Source: Prosapia bicincta (Eukaryota; Arthropoda; Insecta; Hemiptera; Cercopidae). From it: a DNA stretch of 64,000 nt. Position numbers and translations under genes: made by a program. A model generated the notes under the pieces. The model made no database searches, was not told where the DNA came from, and saw nothing but the letters and a program-made list of their open reading frames with translations. Of this stretch, positions 46,261-63,000 are shown piece after piece (position 1 is the first letter of the stretch; each line of letters opens with the position of its first letter). The stretch is taken from assembly GCA_036971475.1 (NCBI GenBank), contig JBAIZL010000001.1:135524192-135588191 (forward strand), read 5' to 3'.

Positions 46261-47390
46261 CTTCCCGCACTTGACACTTTTCCAATTTTTGGAGCATTTA
46301 CTAAACCATTTATCAATTAAATTTATTAAATAAATTGGCGAGCTTAAGGATAAATGGACTTAGATGACAGTCCGAAAATGTTCATCTCGAATTCATGTCA
46401 ATGAAGTTTCTATAACTTTCATGGCATCTGTGCTTTAAATTCTATATTTGTTTTAAAACATATGGATTAGCTAACTTAGAGTTACTTCTTCAACATGATG
46501 CATATAAGTTATGTAAATTCATGAATGTGTTATTAAAACGTATGTGTATTTCTTTAGTTATTTGTGTAATCAAAGTTATTAATTTTGAGAAACTAAATCA
46601 ATCATTACGAACTCAAATGAGGTTTCTATCAACTCAAGTCATAAAATCAGATTCCGAAATCACATCGTGTAGTAAAAAAGTTATTTAGTTTTTTAGAACA
46701 AGACGATTTACACATATTTTATAACGGACTGAGAAACACAGTAGATTGAATAAGTCAAGACAGGGAGGGACAGAAACAAAGTAATGTGTGTAATAAGTCG
46801 AAAGCATTCACAGAATCTGACCAATATGAACTAATATTCCAGACCAGTTGAAACTTGCAAACGTAGAAGCAATCGGCAAACAGGTTGTTTACATTAGTGG
46901 TTCGCGACAATCGCGCAGAAACACTCAGTAGTGCACCTTTATTTTGTTTGTTTGTTTAGAACTTTAGAGTGTTCATTTATATTAAGTGAAATTAAGGGTA
47001 ACAATTTTCAAAATACTGTGTTTAATAGAGTGTCTATTTAATTCGAACACATGAAGCAGATCTCATCAAATAAGGTAATGGTCAAGCTACTGGGCTAGTT
47101 TTTAATTCTAACAAATTAAAAGTGAGGTTATTTGTAATCGGCATTGCCATAAACTGTAAGTTTTAGAATTCATTGATTTTTTATTATTTCATCAAAGAAA
47201 ACGAATATTTTAAAATCATTATTTATTAAATACAGTCCTAAGAGGTATAACGAGTGTGGAGAATTTCAGCTTTGTGAAAAACAATTATTAGGCCTATAGG
47301 AAAAGAATTTTTAAAGTCATTTCCACCTGAGGTCGACAGAGAAAAATTTTATTTTAGTTACTTTTTATTTTATAATTACAATAAATAAAT
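46261..47390. other. intergenic DNA
   Basis: AT-rich, with slightly higher GC near 46,840-47,080. No supported gene. Confidence 0.4.
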
Positions 47391-47395
47391 AAATA

Positions 47396-47540
47396 TATAT
47401 ATATATATATATATAACTTATAAAATAATTTATAAATTATAAACATTTCAAAAACAAGAATACTTTTAATGCATATATTATTCTTGTTTTTGAAATGTTT
47501 TTAATTTATTAACTATATTACAAGAAAACATATCACCATA

Positions 47541-47604
<64 letters not shown>

Positions 47605-47662
47605 CAAGAATAAATATATTCATTAAAAGTAATCTTGTTTTTGAAATATTTTTAATTTAGTA

Positions 47663-47710
<48 letters not shown>

Positions 47711-47719
47711 AATAAATAA

Positions 47720-47779
<60 letters not shown>

Positions 47780-47780
47780 T
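47396..47780. repeat. cluster of (TA)n tracts with foldback hairpin
   Basis: TA runs at about 47,396-47,413, 47,546-47,603, 47,664-47,705 and 47,724-47,776. Between the first two is a compact hairpin (CAAAAACAAGAATAC...TATTCTTGTTTTTG, 47,441-47,502) and the junction ACAAGAAAACATATCACC, the same order as at 4.4 kb in reverse. Confidence 0.85.
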
Positions 47781-48006
47781 AAACATATAGTGTTAATGAC
47801 GTTGCTAAAATTTTTTTTGTTATTATATTACTCGTTTTAATGTGTAGAACACGAATATCAACTTTTTTCGCGGAAAGTACGGAAAGTTTCTTTTTTCACA
47901 TTTTAAATTCAAGTTGTACATTCATGTAGGCCTATCGCGTGAACCGGGCGCACAGTAGCTACAGCGCACAGCACTACGTCTAGATTTGTAATTTTATACA
48001 ACCTTA

Positions 48007-51000
48007 CTACATACCTATATTAAAATATACCTACGAAGTATCCAGTCCGGATAGATTTGGTTATAATTTTATTCAATATTGCTATCAACCTATATTAAAA
48101 TATACCTACGAAGTATCCAGTCAGGATAGATTTCGTTATAATTTTATTCAACATTGCTATCTACCTATATTAAAATATACCTACGAAGTATCCAGTCAGG
48201 ATAGATTTGGTTATAATTTTATTCAATATTGCTATCTACCTATATTAAAATATACCTACGAAGTATCCAGTCAGGATAGATTTGGTTATAATTTTATTCA
48301 ATATTGCTATCTACCTATATTAAAATATACCTACGAAGTATCCAGTCAAGATAGATTTGGTTCTAATTTTATTCAACATTGCTATCTACCTATATTAAAA
48401 TATACCTACGAAGTATCCTGTCAGGACAGATTTGGTTATAATTTTATTCAATATTGCTATCTACCTATATTAAAATATACCTACGAAGTATCCAGTCAGG
48501 ATAGATTTGGTTATAATTTAATTCAACATTGCTATCTACCTATATTAAAATATACCTACGAAGTATCCAGTCCGGATAGATTTGGTTATAATTTTATTCA
48601 ATATTGCTATCTACCTATATTAAAATATACCTACGAAGTATCCAGTCAAGATAGATTTGGTTCTAATTTTATTCAACATTGCTATCTACCTATATTAAAA
48701 TATACCTACGAAGTATCCTGTCAGGACAGATTTGGTTATAATTTTATTCAATATTGCTATCTACCTATATTAAAATATACCTACGAAGTATCCAGTCAGG
48801 ATAGATTTGGTTATAATTTTATTCAACATTGCTATCTACCTATATTAAAATATACCTACGAAGTATCCAGTCCGGATAGATTTGGTTATAATTTTATTCA
48901 ATATTGCTATCTACCTATATTAAAATATACCTACGAAGTATCCTGTCAGGACAGATTTGGTTATAATTTTATTCAATATTGCTATCTACCTATTTTAAAA
49001 TATACCTACGAAATATCCTGTCAGGATAGATTTGGTTATAATTTTATTCAACATTGCTATCTACCTATATTAAAATATACCTACGAAGTATCCAGTCCGG
49101 ATAGATTTGGTTATAATTTTATTCAATATTGCTATCTACCTATATTAAAATATACCTACGAAGTATCCTGTCAGGACAGATTTGGTTATAATTTTATTCA
49201 ATATTGCTATCTACCTATTTTAAAATATACCTACGAAATATCCTGTCAGGATAGATTTGGTTATAATTTTATTCAACATTGCTATCTACCTATATTAAAA
49301 TATACCTACGAAGTATCCAGTCAAGATAGATTTGGTTATAATTATATTCAATATTTCTATCTACCTATAATAAAATATACCTACGAAGTATCCTGTCAGG
49401 ACAGATTTGGTTATAATTTTATTCAATATTGCTATCTACCTATATTAAAATATACCTACGAAGTATCCAGTCAGGATAGATTTGGTTATAATTTTATTCA
49501 ACATTGCTATCTACCTATATTAAAATATACCTACGAAGTATCCTGTCAGGACAGATTTGGTTATAATTTTATTCAATATTGCTATCTACCTATATTAAAA
49601 TATACCTACGAAGTATCCAGTCAGGATAGATTTGGTTATAATTTTATTCAACATTGCTATCTACCTATATTAAAATATACCTACGAAGTATCCAGTCAGG
49701 ATAGATTTGGTTATAATTTTATTCAATATTGCTATCTACCTATATTAAAATATACCTACTAAGTATCCAGTCAGGATAGATTTCGTTATAATTTTATTCA
49801 ATATTGCTATCTACCTATATTAAAATATACCTACGAAGTATCCAGTCCGGATAGATTTGGTTATAATTTTATTCAATATTGCTAGGTACCTATATTAAAA
49901 TATAACTACGAAATATCCAGTCAGGATAGATTTCGTTATAATTTTTTTCAATATTGCTATCTACCTATATTAAAATATACCTACGAAGTATCCAGTCAGG
50001 ATAGATTTGGTTATAATTTTATTCAATATCGCTATCTACCTATTTTAAAATGTACCTACGAAATATCCTGTCAGGATAGATTTGGTTATAATTTTATTCA
50101 ATATTGCTATCTACCTTTATTAAAATATACCTACGAAGTATCCAGTCAGGATAGATTTGGTTATAATTTTATTCAATATTGCTATCTACCTATTTAAAAT
50201 ATACCTACGAAGTATCCAGTCAGGATAGATTTGGTTATAATTTTATTCAATATTGCTATCTACCTATTTTAAAATATACCTACGAAATATCCTGTCAGGA
50301 TAGATTTGGTTATAATTTTATTCAATATTGCTATCTACCTATATTAAAATATACCTACGAAGTATCCAGTCCGGATAGATTTGGTTATAATTTTATTCAA
50401 TATTGCTATCTACCTATATTAAAATATACCTACGAAGTATCCAGTCAGGATAGATTTGGTTATAATTTTATTCAACATTGCTATCTACCTATATTAAAAT
50501 ATACCTACTAAGTATCCAGTCAGGATAGATTTCGTTATAATTTTATTCAATATTGCTATCTACCTATATTAAAATATACCTAAGAAGTATCCAGTCCGGA
50601 TAGATTTGGTTATAATTTTATTCAATATTGCTATCTACCTATATTAAAATATACCTACGAAGTATCCAGTCAAGATAGATTTGGTTCTAATTTTATTCAA
50701 CATTGCTATCTACCTATATTAAAATATACCTACGAAGTATCCAGTCCGGATAGATTTGGTTATAATTTTATTCAATATTGCTATCTACCTATATTAAAAT
50801 ATACCTACGAAGTATCCTGTCAGGACAGATTTGGTTATAATTTTATTCAATATTGCTATCTACCTATATTAAAATATACCTACGAAGTATCCAGTCAGGA
50901 TAGATTTGGTTATAATTTTATTCAACATTGCTATCTACCTATATTAAAATATACCTACGAAGTATCCTGTCAGGACAGATTTGGTTATAATTTTATTCAA

Positions 51001-54000
51001 TATTGCTATCTACCTATATTAAAATATACCTACGAAGTATCCAGTCAGGATAGATTTGGTTATAATTTTATTCAACATTGCTATCTACCTATATTAAAAT
51101 ATACCTACGAAGTATCCTGTCAGGACAGATTTGGTTATAATTTTATTCAACATTGCTATCTACCTATATTAAAATATACCTACGAAGTATCCAGTCAGGA
51201 TAGATTTGGTTATAATTTTATTCAATATTGCTATCTACCTATATTAAAATATACCTACTAAGTATCCAGTCAGGATAGATTTCGTTATAATTTTATTCAA
51301 TATTGCTATCTACCTATATTAAAATATACCTACGAAGTATCCAGTCCGGATAGATTTGGTTATAATTTTATTCAATATTGCTATCTACCTATATTAAAAT
51401 ATACCTACGAAGTATCCAGTCAGGATAGATTTCGTTATAATTTTATTCAATATTGCTATCTACCTATATTAAAATATACCTACGAAGTATCCAGTCAGGA
51501 TAGATTTGGTTATAATTTTATTCAATATCGCTATCTACCTATTTTAAAATGTACCTACGAAATATCCTGTCAGGATAGATTTGGTTATAATTTTATTCAA
51601 TATTGCTATCTACCTTTATTAAAATATACCTACGAAGTATCCAGTCAGGATAGATTTGGTTATAATTTTATTCAATATCGCTATCTACCTATTTTAAAAT
51701 GTACCTACGAAATATCCTGTCAGGATAGATTTCGTTATAATTTTATTCAATATTGCTATCTACCTATATTAAAATATACCTACGAAGCATCCAGTCAGGA
51801 TAGATTTGGTTATAATTTTATTCAATATTTCTATCTACCTATATTAAAATATACCTACGAAATATCCTGTCAGGATAGATTTGGTTATAATTTTATTCAA
51901 TATTGCTATCTACCTATTTTAAAATATACCTACGAAATATCCTGTCAGGATAGATTTGGTTGTAATTTTATTCAATATTGCTATCTACCTATTTTAAAAT
52001 ATACCTACGAAGTATCCAGTCAGGATGGATTTGGTTATAATTTTATTCAATATTGCTATCTACCTATATTAAAATATACCTACGAAAAATCCTGTCAGGA
52101 TAGATTTCGTTATAATTTTATTCAATATTGCTATCTACCTATATTAAAATATACCTACGAAGCATCCAGTCAGGATAGATTTGGTTATAATTTTATTCAA
52201 TATTGCTATCTACCTATATTAAAATATACCTACGAAATATCCTGTCAGGATAGATTTGGTTATAATTTTATTCAATATTGCTATCTACCTATTTTAAAAT
52301 ATACCTACGAAATATCCTGTCAGGATAGATTTTTTAATAATTTTATTCAATATTGCTATCTACCTATATTAAAATATACCTACGAAGTATCCAGTCAGGA
52401 TAGATTTGGTTATAATTTTATTCAATATTGCTATCTACCTATATTAAAATATGCCTACGAAATATCCTGTCAGGATAGGTTTCGTTATAATTTTATTCAA
52501 TATTGCTATCTACCTATATTAAAATATACCTACGAAGTATCCAGTCAGGATAGATTTGGTTATAATTTTATTCAATATTGCTATCTACCTATATTAAAAT
52601 ATCCCTACGAAGTATCCAGTCAGGATAGATTTGGTTATAATTTTATTCAATATTGCTATCTACCTATATTAAAATATACCTACGAAATATCCTGTCAGGA
52701 TAGGTTTCGTTATAATTTTATTCAATATTGCTATCTACCTATATTAAAATATACCTACGAAGTATCCAGTCAGGATAGATTTGGTTAATATTTTATTCAA
52801 TATTGCTATCTACCTATATTAAAATATACCTACGAAGTATCCAGTCAGGATAGATTTGGTTATAATTTTATTCAACATTGCTATCTACCTATATTAAAAT
52901 ATACCTACGAAGTATCCTGTCAGGACAGATTTGGTTATAATTTTATTCAACATTGCTATCTACCTATATTAAAATATACCTACGAAGTATCCATTCAGGA
53001 TAGATTTGGTTATAATTTTATTCAATATTGCTATCTACCTATATTAAAATATACCTACGAAGTATCCAGTCAGGATAGATTTGGTTATAATTTTATTCAA
53101 TATTGCTATCTACCTATATTAAAATATACCTACGAAGTATCCTGTCAGGACAGATTTGGTTATAATTTTATTCAACATTGCTATCTACCTATATTAAAAT
53201 ATACCTACGAAGTATCCAGTCAGGATAGATTTCGTTATAATTTTATTCAATATTGCTATCTACCTATATTAAAATATACCTACGAAGTATCCAGTCAGGA
53301 TAGATTTGGTTATAATTTTATTCAATATTGCTATCTACCTATATTAAAATATACCTACGAAGTATCCAGTCCGGATAGATTTGGTTATAATTTTATTCAA
53401 TATTGCTATCTACCTATATTAAAATATACCTACGAAGTATCCAGTCAGGATAGATTTCGTTATAATTTTATTCAATATTGCTATCTACCTATATTAAAAT
53501 ATACCTACGAAGTATCCAGTCAGGATAGATTTGGTTATAATTTTATTCAATATCGCTATCTACCTATTTTAAAATGTACCTACGAAATATCCTGTCAGGA
53601 TAGATTTGGTTATAATTTTATTCAATATTGCTATCTACCTTTATTAAAATATACCTACGAAGTATCCAGTCAGGATAGATTTGGTTATAATTTTATTCAA
53701 TATCGCTATCTACCTATTTTAAAATGTACCTACGAAATATCCTGTCAGGATAGATTTCGTTATAATTTTATTCAATATTGCTATCTACCTATATTAAAAT
53801 ATACCTACGAAGCATCCAGTCAGGATAGATTTGGTTATAATTTTATTCAATATTTCTATCTACCTATATTAAAATATACCTACGAAATATCCTGTCAGGA
53901 TCGATTTGGTTATAATTTTATTCAATATTGCTATCTACCTATTTTAAAATATACCTACGAAATATCCTGTCAGGATAGATTTGGTTGTAATTTTATTCAA

Positions 54001-57000
54001 TATTGCTATCTACCTATTTTAAAATATACCTACGAAGTATCCAGTCAGGATGGATTTGGTTATAATTTTATTCAATATTGCTATCTACCTATATTAAAAT
54101 ATACCTACGAAATATCCTGTCAGGATAGATTTCGTTATAATTTTATTCAATATTGCTATCTACCTATATTAAAATATACCTACGAAGCATCCAGTCAGGA
54201 TAGATTTGGTTATAATTTTATTCAATATTGCTATCTACCTATATTAAAATATACCTACGAAATATCCTGTCAGGATAGATTTGGTTATAATTTTATTCAA
54301 TATTGCTATCTACCTATTTTAAAATATACCTACGAAATATCCTGTCAGGATAGATTTGGTTATAATTTTATTCAATATTGCTATCTACCTATATTAAAAT
54401 ATACCTACGAAGTATCCAGTCAGGATAGATTTGGTTATAATTTTATTCAATATTGCTATCTACCTATATTAAAATATGCCTACGAAATATCCTGTCAGGA
54501 TAGGTTTCGTTATAATTTTATTCAATATTGCTATCTACCTATATTAAAATATACCTACGAAGTATCCAGTCAGGATAGATTTGGTTATAATTTTATTCAA
54601 TATTGCTATCTACCTATATTAAACTATCCCTACGAAGTATCCAGTCAGGATAGATTTGGTTATAATTTTATTCAATATTGCTATCTACCTATATTAAAAT
54701 ATACCTACGAAATATCCTGTCAGGATAGGTTTCGTTATAATTTTATTCAATATTGCTATCTACCTATATTAAAATATACCTACGAAGTATCCAGTCAGGA
54801 TAGATTTGGTTAATATTTTATTCAATATTGCTATCTACCTATATTAAAATATACCTACGAAGTATCCAGTCAGGATAGATTTGGTTATAATTTTATTCAA
54901 CATTGCTATCTACCTATATTAAAATATACCTACGAAGTATCCTGTCAGGACAGATTTGGTTATAATTTTATTCAACATTGCTATCTACCTATATTAAAAT
55001 ATACCTACGAAGTATCCAGTCAGGATAGATTTGGTTATAATTTTATTCAATATTGCTATCTACCTATATTAAAATATACCTACTAAGTATCCAGTCAGGA
55101 TAGATTTCGTTATAATTTTATTCAATATTGCTATCTACCTATATTAAAATATACCTACGAAGTATCCAGTCCGGATAGATTTGGTTATAATTTTATTCAA
55201 TATTGCTATCTACCTATATTAAAATATACCTACGAAGTATCCAGTCAGGATAGATTTCGTTATAATTTTATTCAATATCGCTATCTACCTATTTTAAAAT
55301 GTACCTACGAAATATCCTGTCAGGATAGATTTGGTTATAATTTTATTCAATATTGCTATCTACCTTTATTAAAATATACCTACGAAGTATCCAGTCAGGA
55401 TAGATTTGGTTATAATTTTATTCAATATCGCTATCTACCTATTTTAAAATGTACCTACGAAATATCCTGTCAGGATAGATTTCGTTATAATTTTATTCAA
55501 TATTGCTATTTACCTATATTAACATATACCTACGAAGCATCCAGTCAGGATAGATTTGGTTATAATTTTATTCAATATTTCTATCTACCTATATTAAAAT
55601 ATACCTACGAAATATCCTGTCAGGACAGATTTGGTTATAATTTTATTCAATATTGCTATCTACCTATATTAAAATATACCTACGAAGTATCCAGTCAGGA
55701 TAGATTTGGTTATAATTTTATTCAACATTGCTATCTACCTATATTAAAATATACCTACGAAGTATCCTGTCAGGACAGATTTGGTTATAATTTTATTCAA
55801 TATTGCTATCTACCTATATTAAAATATACCTACGAAGTATCCAGTCAGGATAGATTTGGTTATAATTTTATTCAACATTGCTATCTACCTATATTAAAAT
55901 ATACCTACGAAGTATCCTGTCAGGACAGATTTGGTTATAATTTTATTCAACATTGCTATCTACCTATATTAAAATATACCTACGAAGTATCCAGTCAGGA
56001 TAGATTTGGTTATAATTTTATTCAATATTGCTATCTACCTATATTAAAATATACCTACTAAGTATCCAGTCAGGATAGATTTGGTTATAATTTTATTCAA
56101 TATTGCTATCTACCTATATTAAAATATACCTACGAAGTATCCAGTCCGGATAGATTTGGTTATAATTTTATTCAATATTGCTAGCTACCTATATTAAAAT
56201 ATACCTACGAAGTATCCAGTCAGGATAGATTTCGGTATAATTTTATTCAATATTGCTATCTACCTATATTAAAATATACCTACGAAGTATCCAGTCAGGA
56301 TAGATTTGGTTATAATTTTATTCAATATCGCTATCTACCTATTTTAAAATGTACCTACGAAATATCCTGTCAGGATAGATTTGGTTATAATTTTATTCAA
56401 TATTGCTATCTACCTATATTAAAATATACCTACGAAGTATCCAGTCAGGATAGATTTGGATATAATTTTATTCAATATTGCTATCTACCTATATTAAAAT
56501 ATACCTACGAAGTATCCTGTCAGGACAGATTTGGTTATAATTTTATTCAATATTGCTATCTACCTATATTAAAATATACCTACGAAGTATCCAGTCAGGA
56601 TAGATTTGGTTATAATTTTATTCAACATTGCTATCTACCTATATTAAAATATACCTACTAAGTATCCAGTCAGGATAGATTTCGTTATAATTTTATTCAA
56701 TATTGCTATCTACCTATATTAAAATATATCTAAGAAGTATCCAGTCCGGATAGATTTGGTTATAATTTTATTCAATATTGCTATCTACCTATATTAAAAT
56801 ATACCTACGAAGTATCCAGTCAAGATAGATTTGGTTCTAATTTTATTCAACATTGCTATCTACCTATATTAAAATATACCTACGAAGTATCCTGTCAGGA
56901 CAGATTTGGTTATAATTTTATTCAATATTGCTATCTACCTATATTAAAATATACCTACGAAGTATCCAGTCAGGATAGATTTGGTTATAATTTTATTCAA

Positions 57001-60000
57001 CATTGCTATCTACCTATATTAAAATATACCTACGAAGTATCCAGTCCGGATAGATTTGGTTATAATTTTATTCAATATTGCTATCTACCTATATTAAAAT
57101 ATACCTACGAAGTATCCTGTCAGGACAGATTTGGTTATAATTTTATTCAATATTGCTATCTACCTATATTAAAATATACCTACGAAGTATCCAGTCAGGA
57201 TAGATTTGGTTATAATTTTATTCAACATTGCTATCTACCTATATTAAAATATACCTACGAAGTATCCTGTCAGGACAGATTTGGTTATAATTTTATTCAA
57301 TATTGCTATCTACCTATATTAAAATATACCTACGAAGTATCCAGTCAGGATAGATTTGGTTATAATTTTATTCAACATTGCTATCTACCTATATTAAAAT
57401 ATACCTACGAAGTATCCTGTCAGGACAGATTTGGTTATAATTTTATTCAACATTGCTATCTACCTATATTAAAATATACCTACTAAGTATCCAGTCAGGA
57501 TAGATTTCGTTATAATTTTATTCAATATTGCTATCTACCTATATTAAAATATACCTACGAAGTATCCAGTCCGGATAGATTTGGTTATAATTTTATTCAA
57601 TATTGCTATCTACCTATATTAAAATATACCTACGAAGTATCCAGTCAGGATAGATTTCGTTATAATTTTATTCAATATTGCTATCTACCTATATTAAAAT
57701 ATACCTACGAAGTATCCAGTCAGGATAGATTTGGTTACAATTTTATTCAATATCGCTATTTACCTATTTTAAAATGTACCTACGAAATATTCTGTCAGGA
57801 TAGATTTGGTTATAATTTTATTCAATATTGCTATCTACCTTTATTAAAATATACCTACGAAGTATCCAGTCAGGATAGATTTGGTTATAATTTTATTCAA
57901 TATCGCTATCTACCTATTTTAAAATGTACCTACGAAATATCCTGTCAGGATAGATTTCGTTATAATTTTATTCAATATTGCTATCTACCTATATTAAAAT
58001 ATACCTACGAAGCATCCAGTCAGGATAGATTTGGTTATAATTTTATTCAATATTTCTATCTACCTATATTAAAATATACCTACGAAATATCCTGTCAGGA
58101 TAGATTTGGTTATAATTTTATTCAATATTGCTATCTACCTATTTTAAAATATACCTACGAAATATCCTGTCAGGATAGATTTGGTTGTAATTTTATTCAA
58201 TATTGCTATCTACCTATTTTAAAATATACCTACGAAGTATCCAGTCAGGATGGATTTGGTTATAATTTTATTCAATATTGCTATCTACCTATATTAAAAT
58301 ATACCTACGAAATATCCTGTCAGGATAGGTTTCGTTATAATTTTATTCAATATTGCTATCTACCTATATTAAAATATACCTACGAAGTATCCAGTCAGGA
58401 TAGATTTGGTTATAATTTTATTCAATATTGCTATCTACCTATATTAAAATATCCCTACGAAGTATCCAGTCAGGATAGATTTGGTTATAATTTTATTCAA
58501 TATTGCTATCTACCTATATTAAAATATACCTACGAAATATCCTGTCAGGATAGGTTTCGTTATAATTTTATTCAATATTGCTATCTACCTATATTAAAAT
58601 ATACCTACGAAGTATCCAGTCAGGATAGATTTGGTTATAATTTTATTCAATATTGCTATCTACCTATTTTAAAATATACCTATGAAATATCCTGTCAGGA
58701 TAGATTTGGTTATAATTTTATTCAATTTTGCTATCTACCTATATTAAAATATACCTACAAAGTATCCAGTCAGGATAGATTTGGTTATAATTTTATTCAA
58801 TATTGCTATCTACCTATTTAAAATATACCTACGAAATATCCTGTCAGGATAGATTTGGTTATAATTTTATTCAATATTGCTATCTACCTATATTAAAATA
58901 TACCTACGAAGTATCCAGTCAGGATAGATTTGGTTATAATTTTATTCAATATTGCTATCTACCTATTTTAAAATATACCTACGAAATATCCTGTCAGGAT
59001 AGATTTGGTTATAATTTTATTCAATATTGCTATCTACCTATATTAAAATATACCTACGAAGTATCCAGTCAGGATAGATTTGGTTATAATTTTATTCAAT
59101 ATTGCTATCTACCTATATTAAAATATACCTACGAAGTATCCAGTCAGGATAGATTTGGTTATAATTTTATTCAATATTGCTATCTACCTATATTAAAATA
59201 TACCTACGAAGTATCCTGTCAGGACAGATTTGGTTATAATTTTATTCAATATTGCTATCTACCTATATTAAAATATACCTACGAAGTATCCAGTCAGGAT
59301 AGATTTGGTTATAATTTTATTCAATATTGCTATCTACCTATATTAAAATATACCTACTAAGTATCCAGTCAGGATAGATTTCGTTATAATTTTATTCAAT
59401 ATTGCTATCTACCTATATTAAAATATACCTACGAAGTATCCAGTCCGGATAGATTTGGTTATAATTTTATTCAATATTGCTATCTACCTATATTAAAATA
59501 TACCTACGAAATATCCAGTCAGGATATATTTCGTTATAATTTTATTCAATATTGCTATCTACCTATATTAAAATATACCTACGAAGTATCCAGTCCGGAT
59601 AGATTTGGTTATAATTTTATTCAATATTGCTATCTACCTATATTAAAATATACCTACGAAGTATCCAGTCAGGAAAGATTTCGTTATAATTTTAATCAAT
59701 ATTGCTATCTACCTATATTAAAATAAACCTACGAAGTATCCAGTCAGGATAGATTTGGTTATAATTTTATTCAATATTGCTATCTACCTATATTAAAATA
59801 TACCTACGAAGTATCCAGTCAGGATAGATTTGGTTATAATTTTATTCAATATTGCTATCTAACTATTTTAAAATATATCTACGAAGTATCCAGTCAGGAT
59901 GGATTTGGTTATAATTTTATTCAATATTGCTATCTACCTATATTAAAATATACCTACGAAATATCCTGTCAGGATAGATTTCGTTATAATTTTATTCAAT

Positions 60001-63000
60001 ATTGCTATCTACCTATATTAAAATATACCTACGAAGCATCCAGTCAGGATAGATTTGGTTATAATTTTATTCAATATTGCTATCTACCTATATTAAAATA
60101 TACCTACGAAATATCCTGTCAGGATAGATTTGGTTATAATTTTATTCAATATTGCTATCTACCTATTTTAAAATATACCTACGAAATATCCTGTCAGGAT
60201 AGATTTCGTTATAATTTTATTCAATATTGCTATCTACCTATATTAAAATATACCTACGAAGCATCCAGTCAGGATAGATTTGGTTATAATTTTATTCAAT
60301 ATTGCTATCTACCTATATTAAAATATACCTACGAAATATCCTGTCAGGATAGATTTGGTTATAATTTTATTCAATATTGCTATCTACCTATTTTAAAATA
60401 TACCTACGAAATATCCTGTCAGGATAGATTTGGTTATAATTTTATTCAATATTGCTATCTACCTATATTAAAATATACCTACGAAGTATCCAGTCAGGAT
60501 AGATTTGGTTATAATTTTATTCAATATTGCTATCTACCTATATTAAAATATACCTACGAAATATCCTGTCAGGATAGGTTTCGTTATAATTTTATTCAAT
60601 ATTGCTATCTACCTATATTAAAATATACCTACGAAGTATCCAGTCAGGATAGATTTGGTTATAATTTTATTCAATATTGCTATCTACCTATATTAAAATA
60701 TACCTACTAAGTATCCAGTCAGGATAGATTTCGTTACAATTTTATTCAATATTGCTATCTACCTATATTAAAATATACCTACGAAGTATCCAGTCCGGAT
60801 AGATTTGGTTATAATTTTATTCAATATTGCTATCTACCTATATTAAAATATACCTACGAAGTATCCAGTCAGGATAGATTTCGTTATAATTTTATTCAAT
60901 ATTGCTATCTACCTATATTAAAATATACCTACGAAGTATCCAGTCAGGATAGATTTGGTTATAATTTTATTCAATATCGCTATCTACCTATTTTAAAATG
61001 TACCTACGAAATATCCTGTCAGGATAGATTTGGTTATAATTTTATTCAATATTGCTATCTACCTTTATTAAAATATACCTACGAAGTATCCAGTCAGGAT
61101 AGATTTGGTTATAATTTTATTCAATATCGCTATCTACCTATTTTAAAATGTACCTACGAAATATCCTGTCAGGATAGATTTCGTTATAATTTTATTCAAT
61201 ATTGCTATTTACCTATATTAAAATATACCTACGAAGCATCCAGTCAGGATAGATTTGGTTATAATTTTATTCAATATTTCTATCTACCTATATTAAAATA
61301 TACCTACGAAATATCCTGTCAGGACAGATTTGGTTATAATTTTATTCAATATTGCTATCTACCTATATTAAAATATACCTACGAAGTATCCAGTCAGGAT
61401 AGATTTGGTTATAATTTTATTCAACATTGCTATCTACCTATATTAAAATATACCTACGAAGTATCCTGTCAGGACAAAATTGGTTATAATTTTATTCAAT
61501 ATTGCTATCTACCTATATTAAAATATACCTACGAAGTATCCAGTCAGGATAGATTTGGTTATAATTTTATTCAATATTGCTATCTACCTATATTAAAATA
61601 TACCTACGAAGCATCCAGTCAGGATAGATTTGGTTATAATTTTATTCAATATTGCTATCTACCTATATTAAAATATACCTACGAAATATCCTGTCAGGAT
61701 AGATTTGGTTATAATTTTATTCAATATTGCTATCTACCTATTTTAAAATATACCTACGAAATATCCTGTCAGGATAGATTTGGTTATAATTTTATTCAAT
61801 ATTGCTATCTACCTATATTAAAATATACCTACGAAGTATCCAGTCAGGATAGATTTGGTTATAATTTTATTCAATATTGCTATCTACCTATATTAAAATA
61901 TACCTACGAAATATCCTGTCAGGATAGGTTTCGTTATAATTTTATTCAATATTGCTATCTACCTATATTAAAATATACCTACGAAGTATCCAGTCAGGAT
62001 AGATTTGGTTATAATTTTATTCAATATTGCTATCTACCTATATTAAAATATCCCTACGAAGTATCCAGTCAGGATAGATTTGGTTATAATTTTATTCAAT
62101 ATTGCTATCTAACTATCTTAAAATATACCTACGAAATATCCTGTCAGGATAGGTTTCGTTATAATTTTATTCAATATTGCTATCTACCTATATTAAAATA
62201 TACCTACGAAGTATCCAGTCAGGATAGATTTGGTTATAATTTTATTCAATATTGCTATCTACCTATATTAAAATATACCTACTAAGTATCCAGTCAGGAT
62301 AGATTTCGTTATAATTTTATTCAATATTGCTATCTACCTATATTAAAATATACCTACGAAGTATCCAGTCCGGATAGATTTGGTTATAATTTTATTCAAT
62401 ATTGCTATCTACCTATATTAAAAAATACCTACGAAGTATCCAGTCAGGATAGATTTCGTTATAATTTTATTCAATATTGCTATCTACCTATATTAAAATA
62501 TACCTACGAAGTATCCAGTCAGGATAGATTTGGTTATAATTTTATTCAATATCGCTATCTACCTATTTTAAAATGTACCTACGAAATATCCTGTCAGGAT
62601 AGATTTGGTTATAATTTTATTCAATATTGCTATCTACCTTTATTAAAATATACCTACGAAGTATCCAGTCAGGATAGATTTGGTTATAATTTTATTCAAT
62701 ATCGCTATCTACCTATTTTAAAATGTACCTACGAAATATCCTGTCAGGATAGATTTCGTTATAATTTTATTCAATATTGCTATTTACCTATATTAAAATA
62801 TACCTACGAAGCATCCAGTCAGGATAGATTTGGTTATAATTTTATTCAATATTGCTATCTACCTATATTAAAATATACCTACGAAGTATCCTGTCAGGAC
62901 AGATTTGGTTATAATTTTATTCAATATTGCTATCTACCTATATTAAAATATACCTACGAAGTATCCAGTCAGGATAGATTTGGTTATAATTTTATTCAAT

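Noticed and set aside
46860..47080. Possible promoter and first exon with AAATAAGGTAATGG as donor
   Set aside because: No TATA box, no open frame and no partner exon; the donor is weak.
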